In this document: piece by piece, positions 9,960-21,094 of the stretch
Layout of the letters: the number at the start of each line of letters is the position of its first letter
How positions within the stretch are numbered: the stretch's first letter is position 1
Source: Plantago elongata
Lineage: Eukaryota; Streptophyta; Magnoliopsida; Lamiales; Plantaginaceae
Length of the DNA: 40,406 nucleotides
Direction of reading: 5' to 3'
Assembly: GCA_036897095.1 (NCBI GenBank)
Contig: JAYMSP010000839.1
Location: 1-40,406, forward strand
Notes under the pieces: generated by a model
What the model was told of the DNA's origin: nothing
Databases searched by the model: none
Seen by the model: the letters and a program-made list of their open reading frames with translations, nothing else
Made by a program: the position numbers and the translations under genes

Positions 9960-12900
9960 TTATGCCGTTTCTGGAGCATTTTCAGTTTCATCAGTTTCCA
10001 TTGGCTCTGCTGCATCAGACGGTGCTTCCTTTCCAATTCCAGCTGTATCTTCAGCTGCATTGGCATTTTGGTTAGTGTTGTCTGCCCCTTGAGATTGGGT
10101 GTCTCCTCCTTGAGACTGCGCCGGTGAAGGTGATTCAGGAGTAGCTGGCTTCGCAGGCTTTGGCTTGGGTTTCATCATAATTGGCCTGCACACCCTGTTA
10201 AAGAGAATAGAGACATTTACAGATCAGAGGCTACAAGATTACAGAACGAGAACACAGAAGAATCACTCCCTCAGTATCACCAGTTAAATTCCACTGACCC
10301 CAGTATCAAGAAATTTTATATAGGTGCTGCTTCAGCAAGAAGATATGAATAACACCAAGAACTCTCCTGCCCGTTTCTTAACTTATAGAAAAAAACTTAC
10401 CTCATATATTTAGAACCCTCTATTGGTGAGACTTGGTAATTAGAATGGTGGATGTAAATACATAAAAGCAACAGATGTAACGATTAATACCAAGCAATGA
10501 TAGTATGGTGGTTGGCCAAGTCATTTGTAAAACTATTTAGATTATGAATCTTGGTGTTTTCCTGAAGATATAGCTGGTAGTATTGTTACTTGGCTTTAAC
10601 ATCTCTAAGGATCTTTCTTTCTTTTTTGGGACTTCAATAAATTCCTCCCTCAATCCTAATGAATACTTAACGTTGTACCGTCATTGATCCAGGATAGTGA
10701 AGTACTAGTGGTAGACCCAAGAATAATGTACACATTGGGAAATTTAAGGAATTCGTTTGACCCATAGAAAAAAAACTAACACTAACAAAATATGCCAAGA
10801 AATGTAGTAGTAACAAATACTATAAAATTTTGATTCAAAAGTACCAAAAGGGAAGTGTAAAGGGATCACGGTGGAGGGAGGGAGAATCAAGGCTTTTTGC
10901 GAAGGGAGAACAAAAAAAAAGACTAAAATATATTTTGATGACGATGATAATAATTAATAATAAAAGGATGCATATGGAGATTCTAAACACCTGTCCAGAG
11001 CTTCAGCCTTTTTCCTCAAATCGGCACACAAAAGAGCTGGTGTTGCATGCTTTGGAAGTGTATCTTGGTGCTGCTTTTTCTCTCTCAGCCAGGCCTCAGC
11101 TTCCACACATTCTTTCAGAACCTGAACCAAGAAAAAGAAACAATGAGATTTACAAAACTACATTGCATCATAAAGGGTGACAGTTGAAAGTGAAAAAGGC
11201 ATACCTTTTCTCTCTCAGATATATCAATATGCTCATACTTGGGATCACTTGAATTCGCTGCTTGTCTGTAACTCTTGATGCCAAGAAGAAACTGATCAAC
11301 CACAGTTCCCCTCTCCACATGCTCCTTGTACCGCTCCTCAATGGGATCACCTTGCTGCAAAATGTGTCATTTAATTGAAAAGGTAGAACTTCCTATATAG
11401 TATATACAGATACCAACATATGAACCAAACTTCCTATTAACGGATACCATCATTTACCTTCTTGAGCTCCTCCAATTTAGCTAAATATACCCCTTTGGTT
11501 TCATCCTCACCATCATCATATAACCAATCTTCAACCTCTTGAAGTACAGACATAAACTGATCTCTTTCTGTATCCATTACAAACTCGTGATATTTGTCAT
11601 TAAGCTGCATACAAAAAACATGGTGAGAACATATATATTAAGGTTCTTGTAGGGGCAGCATACCATACACATGCCATATATACCTTGTTTCGCATGTCAT
11701 AAACATAAGCCTCAACCGAATTCTTCTTGTCTTTTGTTTCTTCCATAACACGGTCTTGCAGAGCCATCTCGAATTCTTTTTCCACGGCCTTTTGCACATC
11801 TGCAGCTGCCAACCCACCATATACAACCTCTGATACAGGAACATTAGTCATCTTAACCTTTTTCTTTGGAGCGTCCTCCTGAAATCAATAAACCACATCA
11901 AATATGAGTTCAGCATATATTATCTGGAATCAATCTTGAATGGAAGACAATCTGAAAAAAAGAAATGAGAAACCTATATTTCAAGCTGACCTTTGAATCT
12001 GTTTCCATCTGCAAGGGCTTCTCCCCCGACTCCTGGCCGCCATTTTCAATTCCAGGACTGTCAGCTATAGTATCTTGCATATTTGCATCAGCCTCAGCAG
12101 AGCTCGGCGGAGCAGATCCAGAAGGAACCTCATCAGCTTCCATAGCGGATGACTCCTTGCCCAAATCTTTCACAACTGGAACCTCTGATTCCTCCTCTTC
12201 TAAAAGCTGCTTAAGATACATTATCAGGATTACCCCAAACAATGAAGAAATTAAAAGATAACAAATATTTAGCACACTCTCAAATGATCTAATTCGCAAA
12301 CATACAATTTGACTCCTAGGCAGATAATGGATTGGTGTAAAGACCGACTCATAAACATGACACCATCCTTACAAATCCAATCAGATTGCGAACAAAACAG
12401 TCTGATGAATGTGAGGCACATTTACCCGCCAGAATCAATAGCCACATACTTCCTCTATGCCACTTATAAGACCATCCACAGTCATGACACTCGATGAGTG
12501 CACGACGCGTCGTCGCCAAGTCATAAATCTTTTTGAACTTTTTTTATTTTTTATTTTTACATATTAAGCATATTATAAGAGTGTTTTGAAATTGAAATGA
12601 ACAAAATTGCATTTTTTGAATTCATTTTATAATTTATTAAGGTTCAAAATTTCATTGAAATTCAAAAAAGAAATATTTTAAACATAAAAATCATATCATA
12701 AGAGTGTTTAGAAATCGAAATTAATAAAATTGCATTTTTAGAAATTGTAAAACAACTTTAAGTTTAATTAAGAGAGAAACAATCCGAGATGGAATTATTC
12801 ATAGTCAAGAGTGGTCTCTATTTGTACATCTCAATGAGACGAACCCGTTGATGATTTTTATTTATTTTTTACATTTTTATTTTTCGAGTTATTTGCGTTT

Positions 12901-13217
12901 GAAATTGAACAAAACATAAAAAGTAAAAAAAACAAATACAAAACACAACTGGTTAGCTGCTACCTAAAGAGCATCACGTGTCAAGCCTTGATGCGTGATG
13001 CGATAACGGAGCGCAGTTGTCACTCCGTTGGAGCTGTACAATGACGGCTCCCATTGAGGGCCGTCTAAGTTCCCATTGTGTTTGGGACAATTGTCAAGGG
13101 GATGAATAAAAGTTTCAAGATCGTTCTAAAGTATGAAAGGAATGACCGAAAAATATGAGAAGATTAGTGCTTTAATGTCAGGTGCGAGAAGTTTTTGGAT
13201 AAAATGAAAGCAAGAAG

Positions 13218-13307
<90 letters not shown>

Positions 13308-13925
13308 CAATTCCCAAATGAAAAGGTATACACGGTCTTTCCAAGTATCCAAATTTGACAACCATTATTCCTTGGTCTTTATTATCGGCGAAAATCCTGT
13401 CTACCATGAACAATAGGCAATTTGCGTGGCTGAAAATAAAGAAGGATTTGTCATCATAACTTACCATTGCTGACTCAACCGAAACAATTCCGTGAAGATT
13501 CAGGCGTACTTTAAGCTTAAGTTTTGCCTTTTCGCCCTTAGTGGATTGGAAAGGCCCAATCTGCTCAATATGATAAGGTTAGAAGTATGGACACATGTAT
13601 GAATGATCTTTCAATGGAAGTAGGAAATAAATGGTACAAGTACCGTGTAAGTGCTAATCTTCGCTGGTGCCTGAGACTCACTGGCATCGGCATATTGCAC
13701 ATCTACAGTGAAGGTCCCAGATCTGTAAAATGTCAAAGCCTTCACACTAGGTATCATATTCCCTTTCGGGAACACAACCGTGCTTTGCTGATTATCAGCT
13801 CCTCCATTCTGTGCATCTGAAGCAGCACCTTTCCATGATAACGCTATGGGGAAAGGAAAACTCTCAGTAACCTGTTACATGAAAAGCCACCACATTAAAG
13901 TTCAGTCATTATATCAAATATTATT

Positions 13926-13956
<31 letters not shown>

Positions 13957-16792
13957 CTTGTATATGCTAAAATACCAATATGAAGGTGAATGTGTCAAAC
14001 TAGATACTGAACACAAATTCAACTACTGCAAATAGAAGAGAGTCGTGGAGCAAAAAACGGGTGATAAAGTAAAAGCAACAGGTTAAAGTGATCTATCTGC
14101 CAAAGAGTAGCACACTAACAAGTGAAAGATATAATAACAAATCGTCTTTTGTTTCATAACTACATGAAATTTTCATTAAAACCCAAAAATGCTGCTATAT
14201 TGTGAATAGTTCCAGCAATAAACAATACTAACTGTGGAAAGCTAAATATAGAATCAGCATAAACATGGAACAACATAAAGAAGAGCCCACAAAATTAGCA
14301 ATCCCTAACATATCTCTTGCCAGCTACTGGTGCCAAAAACAGTAGTAGTAGATTATAGTATTAGTAAGTGTATCAACCTTGTGCATTGACATGACATCAA
14401 GTTTCTCAATCATACTAAAAGAAAATTCAAACCAATAAGGTTATCTAACTTTATAAACAATTATCAAAACAGCCAGTAGCCATAACAACCCCCACTGACT
14501 GTTAAATTTTCACTGGGTTATTGATAACAGGCACCTAAAAAGAGAATCTGAATCAAGTCAGCGAACATCAAGGCAACTTAAGAGAAGATATGGAAATAAC
14601 AGAAGCATGAAATTCAATACTGCAACAGAATCATGGGCACGGAGGTCATAGTTAATTAAGGCACGTTGACCCAAAAAAATATAAGTGTAATATGATAATA
14701 ATAAATCATTAAATAAAATAAAGCTAAAATATTAAATTAAAGTTAATTCCCAACAAAACATCATATGCTTACAAATCTACAATATTTCAACTCCCACAGC
14801 TACCATCTGCATAAATTAATTTAATAAATTATTGGTGGCATTACTTGTGGCACATTGCTAACAAGTAATAAGAAAAGCTTTATGTAATTGTTTAACGAAA
14901 TTTTGAAAGATAGGTAGAGAAAGGAGGAAATCAACCATATCGGGAATAATATCAGCCAAAGCCGGTTACCCAAAGGTATAATTGTTTGTCTAAGGGGTAA
15001 TCAACAAAAGAGTTCATGAAAACTCAGGGGGTGGTGAGCACCAAAAGAATGTGGAAAATAATAATTTCTCAGATATTTCCAACGGTAACTGATTTTTTCC
15101 TTTTCCATTCACATGGAGCCATGCGGAGTCTAACAAGAAAATATGCAAATTCACATGCCAAAACATAGCAGCTGCCAGTCCCTACTATATTGCAAAAGTC
15201 ACTTTCCTTTGTATATATTTCACCCACCACCCCACTAAATCATACGACTCTCACCAAAAGACATCAAATATATATCATGCCTACAATTGATGTGTGCAAG
15301 AACTGGTATAATTTGTTTCAAGCTCTCAAACAAAGAACCAGATCTGAAGGAAAGGTAGCCAAATATGGAAACCAAGAAAGATTTGGAAGCAGTGCTATAA
15401 TAAGCAGCACACCTCACTTCAAACTGTTAGAAACATACACATCAACCAACGTGTGCAGAGAGCTGCAACACATTGGCCGTGTCAGCAATCTGTCCTATAG
15501 AAGGCATTGAATGATCTAATATGATCAAGATCCAAATCCCATCATATCTTTCAAGCAAGAGAGAAGACACAATAAATGCAAATGAACCCATGTCAAAGGG
15601 ATCTATCAAAAAAAATTATTACCTGAAATTCCCGCACTTTAAATGTAGGGCTAAGAATAGCACATTGTAATGCACAGCCTTTGGAAACACATTCACTTGC
15701 ATTCATTGTTCGCCTAGGCTCCTTCTTGAAGAACTCAGTCAAGATCTTTATTATTGCAGGAACTCGAGAACCTGAACCAACAACTTCAACAGAATGAATA
15801 TCTTCATTAGTCAGTCCAGATTCAGTAAGAGCTTTCTCCAATGGCTTCTTCACACGTTCAAGAATTGGAATGCTAATATTCTCGAACTCATCTCTTTTAA
15901 TGAAACCTCTGACATCCTTCTCTTCCATCAGGCACTCGATGTTCAGAGGCGCCTCAGGGTTTGCACTGAGAACCTTCTTCAACTTCTCACAAGCAGCACG
16001 CAGTCTGAGACAGGCCCTGGCATTCTGGTAGACATCAATCTTATATTCATCCTTGAACTTTGCAGCAAAATGCTGGAATAGAGTCTCATCAAAATCTCTT
16101 CCACCCAGGGATTTGTCAAATGAGTGTGCCAATATCTTCAGTTGACCTTTCTTGAACGCAGCAATACAAACTTGCAGACTTGAATGGCCAACATCAACAA
16201 AAGCAACATTTATGGCTTCATGTTCCGGTAAGTCTGTCTTATAAATACCGTAAGCTAATGCAGTAGCGGTCGTCTCGTGAAAAAGACGGAGTGGATGCAA
16301 GCCAGCAATAGTTGCAGCATCTATAACAGCCCTCCTTTGAAGGTCAGTGAAATACACAGGTACCCCGATGCAACAATCTATGACTGCTGCATTCAAGTTC
16401 TTTTCCGCGATGCTCTTCAAATTAGAAAACATCATCCCCAAAACTTGAGTGGGTGTAAATGCCTTGGTATCTCCCAAATATCGAGCATGGATCAAAGGAA
16501 AACCATCCGGACCTTCAGTCACCAAAAACGGCAGTGACTTGAGATCACGCTGCAATTCAGGATCTGAAAACTGCCGCCCAATCAATCTCTTCATTTGGGA
16601 GATTGTATTTTTTGGATTCATCATGCTTGTTGCAGCACCGGCAGTCCCAAGGAACCTCTGCTTGTCACCGAAACAGACGATAGCAGGAGTTTGACGGTTG
16701 GACTCATCATTAAGGACGACGTCAATACCCCTTTGCCTTGCAACTGCAACAACACAGCTCTCATTGCCAAAGTCAAAACCCACTACGCTCAT
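9960..16792 (-). CDS. HSP70-15: HSP110-class heat shock 70 kDa protein 14/15-like (copy A), 9 coding exons
   Basis: Minus-strand exons in order are 16792..15623, 13871..13644, 13560..13465, 12206..11991, 11878..11684, 11604..11458, 11354..11205, 11121..10991 and 10194..9960, totalling 2568 nt and 855 residues. The product is a cytosolic/nuclear Hsp70-superfamily nucleotide-exchange and holdase protein. Exon 1 alone encodes the whole ATPase domain (1-390): FDFGNESC at 6-13, GVPVYFTDLQRRA at 143-155, ETTATALAYG at 173-182, FVDVGHSSLQ at 198-207, GGRDFD at 230-235 and VVGSGSRVP at 337-345. The beta domain lies in exons 2-3. Exon 4 carries an acidic loop with VVKDLGKESSAMEADE, and exons 5-8 the helical lid. 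The C-terminus is Lys/Pro then Gln/Ser rich, ending near PMETDE. FGN in place of the Hsp70 LGT motif and the long acidic insertion mark the Hsp110/SSE class. All residues expected for nucleotide binding appear present. Confidence 0.93.
12207..13464. mobile_element. Enlarged intron 3 of HSP gene A with a probable MITE insertion (about 12466..13078)
   Basis: The intron is 1258 nt, against 375 nt at the same place in copy B. The extra DNA runs from ACCATCCACAGTCATGACAC through an AT-rich core to GTTCCCATTGTGTTTGGG, resembling the ATCCACAATG-type ends of some plant DNA-transposon MITEs. The ends match poorly. The core holds an internal direct repeat sharing ATAAGAGTGTTTAGAAAT-like sequence at about 12575 and 12697. 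The class is uncertain. Confidence 0.5.
13222..13304 (+). repeat. (CA)n-TATA-(TG)n palindromic microsatellite
   Basis: About 24 CA units run directly into TATATG and then about 16 TG units, forming a self-complementary tract inside intron 3 of HSP gene A. The overlapping ORFs encoding Thr-His or Val-Cys repeats are artefacts of it. Confidence 0.95.
13872..15622. other. Intron between coding exons 1 and 2 of HSP gene A
   Basis: A GT-AG intron of 1751 nt; the matching intron in copy B is 499 nt. It contains the TAA microsatellite and a short AGTAGTAGTAG run near 14341. I see no coding sequence and no clear element ends, though its size suggests insertions. Confidence 0.7.
13921..13955 (+). repeat. 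(TAA)n microsatellite
   Basis: About ten ATA/TAA units, with slight interruption at the edges, in the first coding-region intron of HSP gene A. Confidence 0.9.
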
Positions 16793-17700
16793 GGTTGCTT
16801 ATAGTTTTAACTGCTACCGAAGCCCCCGTCAGAACCTGAAATTTTTTGAGTTTCAGATTATTATCACAGTAAACGATATACATGAATATTGCCCATTCGC
16901 GGAAGTTTTTATTGCGCCAGCAATCCGGAATGCTTTCAAACTCCTAAAGAATGTAATACACCAGTAAATACCAAAGGAGGACATCAAACAAGAAATGGCG
17001 AGCAACCAATCAGGCCAAGACATACATATTTCCAACTCAAAAATTAATTACACATACAACAACGTTCAAATTCAAGCAGTGATTGGTGCTCCACAAGTTA
17101 TATACAAACTATACTATCGGAATCCACCCTCGTGCTATGCTGACCTTATGCAAAGCCCGCTTCACCTACATCCTATAACCAATCAAGCAAAGACTCCGTG
17201 TTTTTAAGTAACAATGTCCTAACACACTAATAAATCCAAATGGTTGCAGTCTTGCAGAATAGTGCTAGGCAAGTTGCACACTTAAAATCAAGAGCAGGTA
17301 ATAGACTTGCTTCGAATTCGACAAGTGGATATATAACAAGCAGCGCTCATCATCCACGCCTAACTAGCTCCAATTGAACAACATAGCCAAATGAATTGAG
17401 TAAACGTAATAAAAAGCAGCTAAACAAACTGAATTTCAGTAATAATCAACCGGAAAACAAAATCCACACATTCTAGAACGAGCGAATTCAACATATAGAC
17501 AGTAAATCAGAATCAGTATCCAATTAAAGGAGAAGAAACAACAAAATTAGATCTGACAAAAAAAAGATACATAGACCTTTGAACAGATCGAGCAAAGCAA
17601 GTATTTTCCGAAGAGGAAAGAGCCGAGAGATAGTCTGATATTTCCTCCTCCTCCTCCTCTTCTCTATACGGCTGAAATGAGCAGAAGAAGGTTCAACCAA
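16793..17700 (-). other. 5' UTR and 5' UTR intron of HSP gene A
   Basis: A UTR exon of 43 nt (16793..16835) follows the acceptor TTTCAG. The upstream UTR exon likely runs from about 17700 to 17577, ending at CAAAG with donor GTCTATG, leaving an intron of about 740 nt. Copy B has the same arrangement. The donor is not a strong consensus, so the exact border is uncertain. The leader holds a GAGGAGGAGGAGGAAA purine tract near 17650 on the minus strand. Confidence 0.55.
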
Positions 17701-17788
17701 CAAATCTAAACAACTCAAGCCAAATCGCCCACTTGGTTGCAACTAGACACTTGACTCGTCAGGTCTACTACGACCTACGTGCTCTCCA

Positions 17789-17806
17789 CTTCTAGAAAGA
17801 TCTTTT
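17789..17806 (-). promoter_or_regulatory. Heat-shock element-like block upstream of HSP gene A
   Basis: Plus-strand TTCTAGAAAGATCTTTT contains the inverted nTTCnnGAAn pair plus an imperfect third unit. Nearly the same block, preceded by CTCCACT, lies upstream of copy B (33344-33360), which supports function through heat-shock factor binding. Confidence 0.6.
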
Positions 17807-18794
17807 TGCTTCCAACTTCCAATTTGCTTGGGCTGCTTGCTTATCTCAATATGGGCCTTCACATAGAGAACTTCACTTGCGAACGAGTATTTTGACGGTG
17901 CTATAAGTGTATGAATAAGGAGAATGTAAATTTGAATCTCGACTTACAACACTACTGTTGAATGATGATTCGGAAAATAATTATTGTCAAAATATAAATT
18001 TAATGTAGGAAAGTCAACAGGTAAATTGTCATTAAATTTTTTGAGTAGGTTGAAATTTTGTTGGAGGATCTAGAAATCAATGGAGAAGTGGAATTAAGGT
18101 TTGGTATACAGGTAAATAGTGAGTTGAAGGAGAAAATTCGATTGACGTAAAAATTGAGTTATGAAAAATGATTTTGTGATAAAGTTCAAATATTATAGAG
18201 TTGATATGTTATTGTATAGGATGTTTAGGAAATAAATTATGTGCATTAGAATTAAGTGATGAATTTATACATCAATTGTATTTAGTTAGTGGATCAAGAG
18301 TTATTATGTACGAGAGATAGCGAAAGTAGATCTTCATTGTATTTGTACATGGCTTGTTCAATCAGTGTACATAACTGAACTTGCTAAAAATAGCATATTT
18401 CAGTTATGAAGTCGAGCTGATTGAATTGTAACCTAGAAGGGGCAATAATAAGATAAGATGTACATTTATTATTTTTATTCATGATGTTTCTAACGACGTA
18501 TTTTATTTATTAAAATCAGTATTTGGTAAAATATCTTATAAATGAATGGGTAGTTGATAAATAAGTAAAAAATATTTTTTAAAAAAAATTAATTAATTAA
18601 CTTGTAATTACATATGACATGTAAAAATAGAAAACTAACATGGGCCCAACTAACATTATACAAAAGTCTAAAAATATAGTTTTAAAATATATTATATTGA
18701 GAATGTAGACATTTTTATCGATAACATTAATAACTTTTTTTGAGAGATCATAATGCATTAAACTTGCTCTTTTTCACAAGTTTCATGGAAACAC
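17807..18794. other. AT-rich spacer
   Basis: About 1 kb upstream of HSP gene A. No ORF with coding character, RNA gene or clear element ends. Degenerate repeat remnants are possible but not identified. Confidence 0.5.
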
Positions 18795-19245
18795 TCATGG
18801 AACTAAATCTCGTCTCGTGCCGTACGAAAATGTTGAAATTTTCCGGTTTTCCAATCCACCGACATGGAACAGCACATTCCTATCGTCATTCTTTGTTACG
18901 TCGAAATTTCTGCCCTTCTCGTCGTTTTCGATCGAAAATTCGAATCTGCTCAATTTGTCTCGTTTCGTCTTGTATATATCTTTTTCCAATAACAGACTAT
19001 CCAAGATTTGAAAACTCAATCTTCTAAGAATACACCAAATTCAAATCTCTTCCAAATCACCTAATTAAGTAAATATATGTGGAATTGATTCCCATATCCA
19101 ACGCCTTCTGCCCTTCTCCAGCTAACGCATTCTCTTATATTGAATTCAGGTTCAATTGCTCTGTTTCGAATTTACGGAAACAAAGAGGAGGTATTGTATA
19201 CTGCTAATTTTGATTAGTAACTAATTAAGTTTTGAAATTTTCTTT
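18795..19245 (+). repeat. Left arm of long inverted repeat (partner 24450..24909)
   Basis: About 450 bp matches the reverse complement of 24450..24909 with scattered substitutions and small indels. Shared landmarks are CATGGAACTAAATCTCGTCTC at the outer edge, TTCCGGTTTTCCAA, TCACCTAATTAAGTAAATA, and CTTCTGCCCTTCTCCAGCTA. The arms are about 5.2 kb apart and no convincing target duplication flanks them. A coding-like stretch lies at 19101..19190. Confidence 0.85.
19101..19190 (+). pseudogene. Start-less exon-1-like fragment in left inverted-repeat arm
   Basis: The 30-codon frame reads TPSALLQLTHSLILNSG and onward to GNKEE before a GAG|GTATTG donor. The copy in the other arm (24594..24499) begins with ATG where this one has ACG, and is two codons longer by a six-base in-frame indel. 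Retention of frame suggests a former first exon. No function is recognised. Confidence 0.3.
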
Positions 19246-19694
19246 GTTGGAACTTTTTTTCATTAATTGTAAAGGGACTAGAATACTCATCAAATTATAA
19301 AATTGTAACATAATTAGTTTAAAAAGTACTTTTAAAAATAAAAATAATTTATAATAATTAATTAATGGGTCAGGTCATTACTATGGGTCATTCCGCCCTA
19401 ACTTGTCCCCGACAAGATTCGTTCGGGCCAGTCACACGACCCAGCACAAACTTGTACATTGTCTCTATTAATTCAAAGTAGTATAAGAACACAATAAGTG
19501 GCGCGGGTGGAATGTTCAATTTTTCACTCAATTTGATCCCCTGCCTTACAAATCTATGCAAATTTAAGAGAATGCCCAGTCTCGACAAAGAAGCGCATGC
19601 AAGTCGCGAAACCCTTATCGTTTTGTATCTCACCTTCACAACTCTCTCCCTCTATTTACCTTTCACCCAAAATCATATACCATCTCAAAATCCC
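19246..19694. other. Spacer inside the inverted repeat
   Basis: AT-rich to about 19360, then a more GC-balanced stretch with GGGTCATTCCGCCCTAACTTG near 19384. No gene is supported; the short ORFs on both strands look like chance frames. Confidence 0.4.
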
Positions 19695-20160
19695 TTCAAC
19701 AAATTGAATAGATGAAATAACCTTTCTTAATATTTTTTAATTACGTTGAGCTTCATGTAGATATAACTTGCTTTGAATTTGGATAATCTAGGATCCATGA
19801 ATCTGAGTCTGAATTGCCAGTGGAGAACGCGACGGCCAGAAGATTAGACTCCGAGAAGGGCATATACCACGGCCACTCACCACCCTCCTCCACCTCACCA
19901 CCCTGACCACCCCCAACTGACCGATCCACCGACCGACTGCAAAAACAGACTCATCCACATCCGGCACATCCCACCGAAATTCAACCTCGACCTCCTCTCC
20001 AACTACTCCCCCCCAATCTAAATATCTATTCAGCAAATTGAATGGTTGAAATAATCTATCTCAAAATTTTCATATTACTTTGAGCTTTATTTAGATATAA
20101 CTTAGTTTTGGATTTAAAGAATCAAGTATCATGAATTTGGATCTGAATTTTCAATAGATG
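19695..20160 (+). repeat. Direct repeat pair of about 130 bp (19695..19825 and 20029..20160)
   Basis: Both copies share CAAATTGAAT, GAAATAA, ACTTTGAGCTT-like sequence, AGATATAACTT, TTTGGAT and ATCTGAATT in order, with many substitutions. The 200 bp between is C-rich on the plus strand (CCACC and GACC runs near 19870-19990). This may be the remnant of a tandemly duplicated repeat. Confidence 0.6.
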
Positions 20161-20698
20161 TTAGAGACCGCGAGTGGATAAGTTGGCTCCCTAATTGCCA
20201 GGAGAAGTCAGAAACTTTAAGTAATACATTGCAAATGGAATGCGAAAGACAGTGAGAAAGAGAGAAAGATAGAAGAACGAAAATAGAGGAAGGAGAATAA
20301 CAAGTCCAGGAAGCTTCAAAGGAGAAGTGATGGGAAGAAGAAAGGGTTCGATAAGATTGAAAGAATTAGGAGAAAGTGATACCTGTTTATCAATTTTAAT
20401 TAAGTCTTTTTGATAGTATTTACATGAAAATGCAATTGAAAGAAATCTCAAACCCCTTTGCTAAAACATATCTTAAACTATATGAAACATGTCCATTGAA
20501 GGGAACATGCCTATTGAAGGTAAGTTCACTTGACTTTATGTTTGAGATATATATTGGAAAATGCTTTAAATCATAAAATAGCTATGAAGTGTTATGTTAA
20601 CTTGTTTATCGTTTAATTATTTTTTTTATTTTTCAAATAGAATGTTTGTCACGAACCTAAATAAACTTAGACATTTACATATACTTAAAATCTTAATA
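20161..20698. other. Spacer
   Basis: A purine-rich stretch (GAGAAAGAGAGAAAGATAGAAG) spans about 20250-20340, followed by AT-rich DNA. No gene or defined element is seen. Confidence 0.4.
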
Positions 20699-21094
20699 CT
20701 CCCTCTCCCCTGCGTCCGTATAAAAATATTACAATTTTTCGTTTTGAACGTCCACTAAAAATGTATCCTTTTATGAAAATTAACTCCACATTACAACTCA
20801 TTTTCAATTATTATTGGGGCCACGTGTACTTATTCCCTCAATTAATATCGTTTTCGGGGATGCCGAGTCTCCTCCGGTGCACCCCTACTGACAATAAGTG
20901 CGAGATCCATACGTAATGGCACACAAGTTTCACACTCTTTTTGAGTATGGGGTGCAATGGGGCTGGGAGACCTAGTATAAAATAAACCATTAATATCTCA
21001 AACTTTTTTTAGCCACATACTTCTATGGGACAACATATTTTACTTAAAATCTGTGCAAAACCAAAATATTGTACGCTTAGAGGGACGGAGGGAT
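20699..21094. mobile_element. Stowaway-like MITE with nested insertion
   Basis: It starts CTCCCTCTCCCCTGCGTCCG after TA (20697-20698) and ends GAGGGACGGAGGGA before TA. It is longer than the usual size of about 250 bp. The excess, about 20858..20980, is itself bounded by an inverted pair: GTCTCCTCCGGTGCACCCCTACT on the left, and the complement of AGTATGGGGTGCAATGGGG and GGGAGACC on the right. Confidence 0.65.

Noticed and set aside
13126-13467. ORFs encoding Thr-His or Val-Cys repeats
   Set aside because: They are translations of the CA/TG microsatellite inside an HSP intron.
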